Source of the DNA: Nocardia ninae NBRC 108245
GTDB lineage: Bacteria > Actinomycetota > Actinomycetes > Mycobacteriales > Mycobacteriaceae
Direction of reading: 5' to 3'
Length of the DNA stretch: 44,496 nucleotides
Assembly (NCBI RefSeq): GCF_007990755.1
Contig: NZ_BJXA01000075.1
Coordinates: 1 to 44,496, forward strand
In this document: in pieces, positions 42,790 to 44,496 of the stretch
How positions within the stretch are numbered: position 1 is the stretch's first letter
Layout of the letters: every line of letters starts with the position of its first letter
Program-made: the position numbers and the translations under genes
Notes under the pieces: model-generated
The model's database searches: none
The model's input: the letters and a program-made list of their open reading frames with translations, nothing else
Told to the model about the DNA's origin: nothing

Positions 42790-43821
42790 CTACGCCTCCC
42801 CACCGAGCAGTAAGTCCAGCCGCGCGACGGCGACCGCAGACAGGTCGCCCATGTCGAGGTAGGTCGATATCCGGAGCAGCGCGATGGAGAGCAGAACCGC
42901 GCCGAGGATCTCGTTGTAGCGCAGCCGACGGACTGGGCGGCCGGTGGCGGCTTCGTAGCGTGCGATGGTGTCCGCGCGGGTCGGTGTGCCGGACAGTCTC
43001 GGCTTGCCGAGGTATTCGCTGGAGACCCAGTCGGTGAGCAGCAGCCACGCCAGGTCGGACTCGGGGTCGCCGAGGTGGCCGACCTCCCAGTCCAGCGCGC
43101 CGATCACCGCGTAGTCCTTGTCGTAGAGCATGTTCGACAGCCGGGAGTCGCCCCAGCAGAGGGCGAGGTGCTCGGGGTCGTAGCGGTTGTCGCGGAGCCA
43201 GGCGATTGCCCGCTCGATGGTGTCGGGGATGTGCGGCGCCGCCCAGTGCACGGCCCAGTCGAGATAGTTGACGGCCTGTTCGACGGGGTGGCTGCCGAAT
43301 CGGGGGAGGCGCAGGAAGTCCATGCGCAGCGCCGCCGGATCGAGTTGGTGCAGCCGGGCCATGGTGTCGACGCAGCCCCACCACATCGTCGTTCGCTCGT
43401 GCGGTGCGGCCGCGAGGTACATGCCGGATTCGTGGTACGGCGGCACATCGCTCGGTGTCCGGCCGCCCTCGATGCGGTCCATGATCAGGTAGGGGCTGCC
43501 GAGGTCGGCGGTGCCGGTGTCGATCCAGCGCACCGCCGGCACCGGAATGCTGGTGGACGCAAGGCGTTTCATCACGACGAACTGGCGGCGCAGATCGTAG
43601 TCGGGAAACAGGGGCACCTCGGGAGGTCGGCGGAACACCAAGCCCAGCGGTGCCTGCGCGCCCTCGATACCATCGACGGCGAAAAGGTAAGTGTCGGAGG
43701 CGAAGCCCTGCTCCGCGCGCTGCCAGTCGACGACGGTAGCCTGCTCGGCGCTCGGAATGCGCTGGCGGATCACCTTTTCCAGCAGCGGGGGCAGCTGTTC
43801 AGGGGTCGGACGTACGGTCAT
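42790..43821 (-). CDS. APH-like phosphotransferase family protein
   Basis: A 343-residue aminoglycoside-phosphotransferase-fold kinase. Motifs: substrate/catalytic HLALCWGDSRLSNMLYDKDY (catalytic loop CWGDxRxxN) and the metal-binding IGALDWEVGHLGDPESDLAW. Such proteins sit beside acyl-CoA dehydrogenase genes in mycobacteria and nocardiae and are thought to phosphorylate an acyl-linked hydroxyl or act in lipid metabolism, not in antibiotic resistance. ATG at 43821, eight bases after the TGA of the upstream gene; a GTG at 43830 overlapping that TGA is possible. Cotranscribed with it. Confidence 0.87.
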   Translation of the reverse strand: MTVRPTPEQLPPLLEKVIRQRIPSAEQATVVDWQRAEQGFASDTYLFAVDGIEGAQAPLGLVFRRPPEVPLFPDYDLRRQFVVMKRLASTSIPVPAVRWIDTGTADLGSPYLIMDRIEGGRTPSDVPPYHESGMYLAAAPHERTTMWWGCVDTMARLHQLDPAALRMDFLRLPRFGSHPVEQAVNYLDWAVHWAAPHIPDTIERAIAWLRDNRYDPEHLALCWGDSRLSNMLYDKDYAVIGALDWEVGHLGDPESDLAWLLLTDWVSSEYLGKPRLSGTPTRADTIARYEAATGRPVRRLRYNEILGAVLLSIALLRISTYLDMGDLSAVAVARLDLLLGGEA

Positions 43822-43826
43822 TGCGG

Positions 43827-44496
43827 TCACCATCCGGTGTAGCCGTAGCGCGGATAGCTACCCACGCAGACCATCTCGACCAGGCCGTGCCCGACCTGGT
43901 CGCCCATCCTTACCGTGCACAGTGTTTCGCTGAGCAGGCTGACCGGCCCGATCTGGTCGAGATCGGTGAGGTCGACGGTGAATCCGTTGCTGAACGCGGA
44001 GCCGCGCCACATGCCGGAGGCGTAGCCGCGGTATTCGTTGTAGCCGGCCAGGCCGGGCCAGAAGCGGCAGCTCGGTTGCACCTCGAGGGTGGTGCTGGTG
44101 CGGTCGGCCCGGTGCACGGTGAAGGTGCCGCCGGATATCACCCGCAGGTCCGGCTCGAAGGTCAGCTCGTGCTCGACATCGATGATCGGCGTCGGGGCGC
44201 GGCCCGTGGCGAGCGGGTACAACACCTCGCCCTCGAACTGCCAGCGTTGTCCGGTGCTCGTCTCGCGCTGCGCGAAATGCACCAGCTGGTCGCCGAATTG
44301 GAAGATGCCCATGTAGTAGAGGACGCCGTCGGGTACCTCGGTGGGTTGCAGCCCCGGCCCCTCGTCCAGACTGCCGCCGCCCGGACCGTGGCGCACGCCC
44401 CAGGAGTGGTCGCGGCCGAACCACCACTGCTCGGGGTCGATATCGATCCGCCTGCCGTCGAGTTCGATCCAGCCGGTGACTACGCCGTTCTGGAAG
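43827..44496 (-). CDS. AttH/CrtC-type lipocalin-like protein (partial)
   Basis: The 5' end is cut by the window edge; 222 residues are visible. The frame includes WWFGRDHSWGVRHGPGGG, which fits the DxSWGxR motif of AttH/hydroxyneurosporene-dehydrogenase-like lipocalins (DUF7064/7065-like), and ends GSYPRYGYTGW. Beta-rich with many Gly and Trp. In Nocardia and mycobacteria such genes neighbour the APH-like phosphotransferase, as here, where the latter's ATG is five bases past this stop. Probably a lipid- or isoprenoid-binding protein. Confidence 0.75.
   Translation of the reverse strand, partial: FQNGVVTGWIELDGRRIDIDPEQWWFGRDHSWGVRHGPGGGSLDEGPGLQPTEVPDGVLYYMGIFQFGDQLVHFAQRETSTGQRWQFEGEVLYPLATGRAPTPIIDVEHELTFEPDLRVISGGTFTVHRADRTSTTLEVQPSCRFWPGLAGYNEYRGYASGMWRGSAFSNGFTVDLTDLDQIGPVSLLSETLCTVRMGDQVGHGLVEMVCVGSYPRYGYTGW

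Noticed and set aside
42790-43821. Aminoglycoside resistance gene
   Set aside because: The APH fold is present but the neighbours are lipid-metabolism genes and the sequence matches the acyl-CoA-associated branch rather than known drug kinases.

Overview
This is a high-GC (about 68-70 percent by eye) actinobacterial chromosome segment, most likely from a Nocardia or a close mycolic-acid-containing relative. The main pointers are paired secreted LGFP-repeat proteins, an EspR-like DNA-binding protein, a fused HadA/HadB dehydratase, a mycothiol-type DinB-fold enzyme, a DUF574 methyltransferase and a CmtR-like ArsR metal sensor. GTG and TTG starts are frequent. No rRNA, tRNA, CRISPR array or intact prophage was seen. 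The only recognisable mobile-element trace is an IS701-type transposase fragment at 32.2-32.5 kb.

Layout. 0-5 kb: isochorismatase-fold hydrolase with an unusual palindrome/heptamer repeat upstream, a small unknown gene, an XRE/MmyB-type regulator, an SDR, about 1 kb of decayed sequence, and an unknown protein. 5-9.8 kb: a DedA-histidine kinase-response regulator operon, a mycothiol-type enzyme, and a CmtR-like ArsR repressor coupled to a CDF transporter. 9.8-14.3 kb: two LGFP-repeat exported proteins, a small exported protein, a CurA-type reductase, a membrane protein and a DUF574 methyltransferase. 14.7-18.6 kb: a small pilin-like membrane protein, an Acg-type nitroreductase divergent from an OhrR-type MarR sensor, a phosphoribosyltransferase, a small secreted Cys protein and a GerW/YtfJ-like protein. 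18.6-20.1 kb: an archaeal-type aspartyl-tRNA synthetase preceded by a convincing translational T-box riboswitch.

20-26 kb: DUF6882 gene, an AraC-VOC pair, and a LysR regulator divergent from an ABM-like / two-TM / UvrA-like (DrrC-type) operon. 26-29.3 kb: a desaturase-EamA exporter pair, a decapitated EspR-like remnant, and an unusual EspR-HTH/SRPBCC fusion. 29.3-32.1 kb: a coupled pair of membrane-anchored extracytoplasmic proteins, one a PQQ-type propeller and the other internally duplicated. 32.1-37.8 kb: IS remnant, single-domain molybdopterin oxidoreductase with divergent AraC, HIT-like protein, fused HadAB, type B carboxylesterase and a short SDR. 37.8-44.5 kb: TetR plus PLP-dependent deaminase/desulfhydrase, acyl-CoA dehydrogenase, alpha-methylacyl-CoA racemase, APH-like phosphotransferase and an AttH/lipocalin-like protein cut by the window edge. 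The last group suggests methyl-branched lipid or sterol side-chain metabolism.

The strongest new observation is the T-box leader at about 19.87-20.04 kb. It shows the 7-nt UGGCACC bulge, both antisequestrator helices, and a competing helix that would hide the Shine-Dalgarno of the synthetase gene. The synthetase carries His and Pro at the two positions expected of a non-discriminating AspRS2. Other candidates worth pursuing are the LysR/ABM/2TM/UvrA-like module and the EspR-SRPBCC fusion beside a relic of a second EspR.
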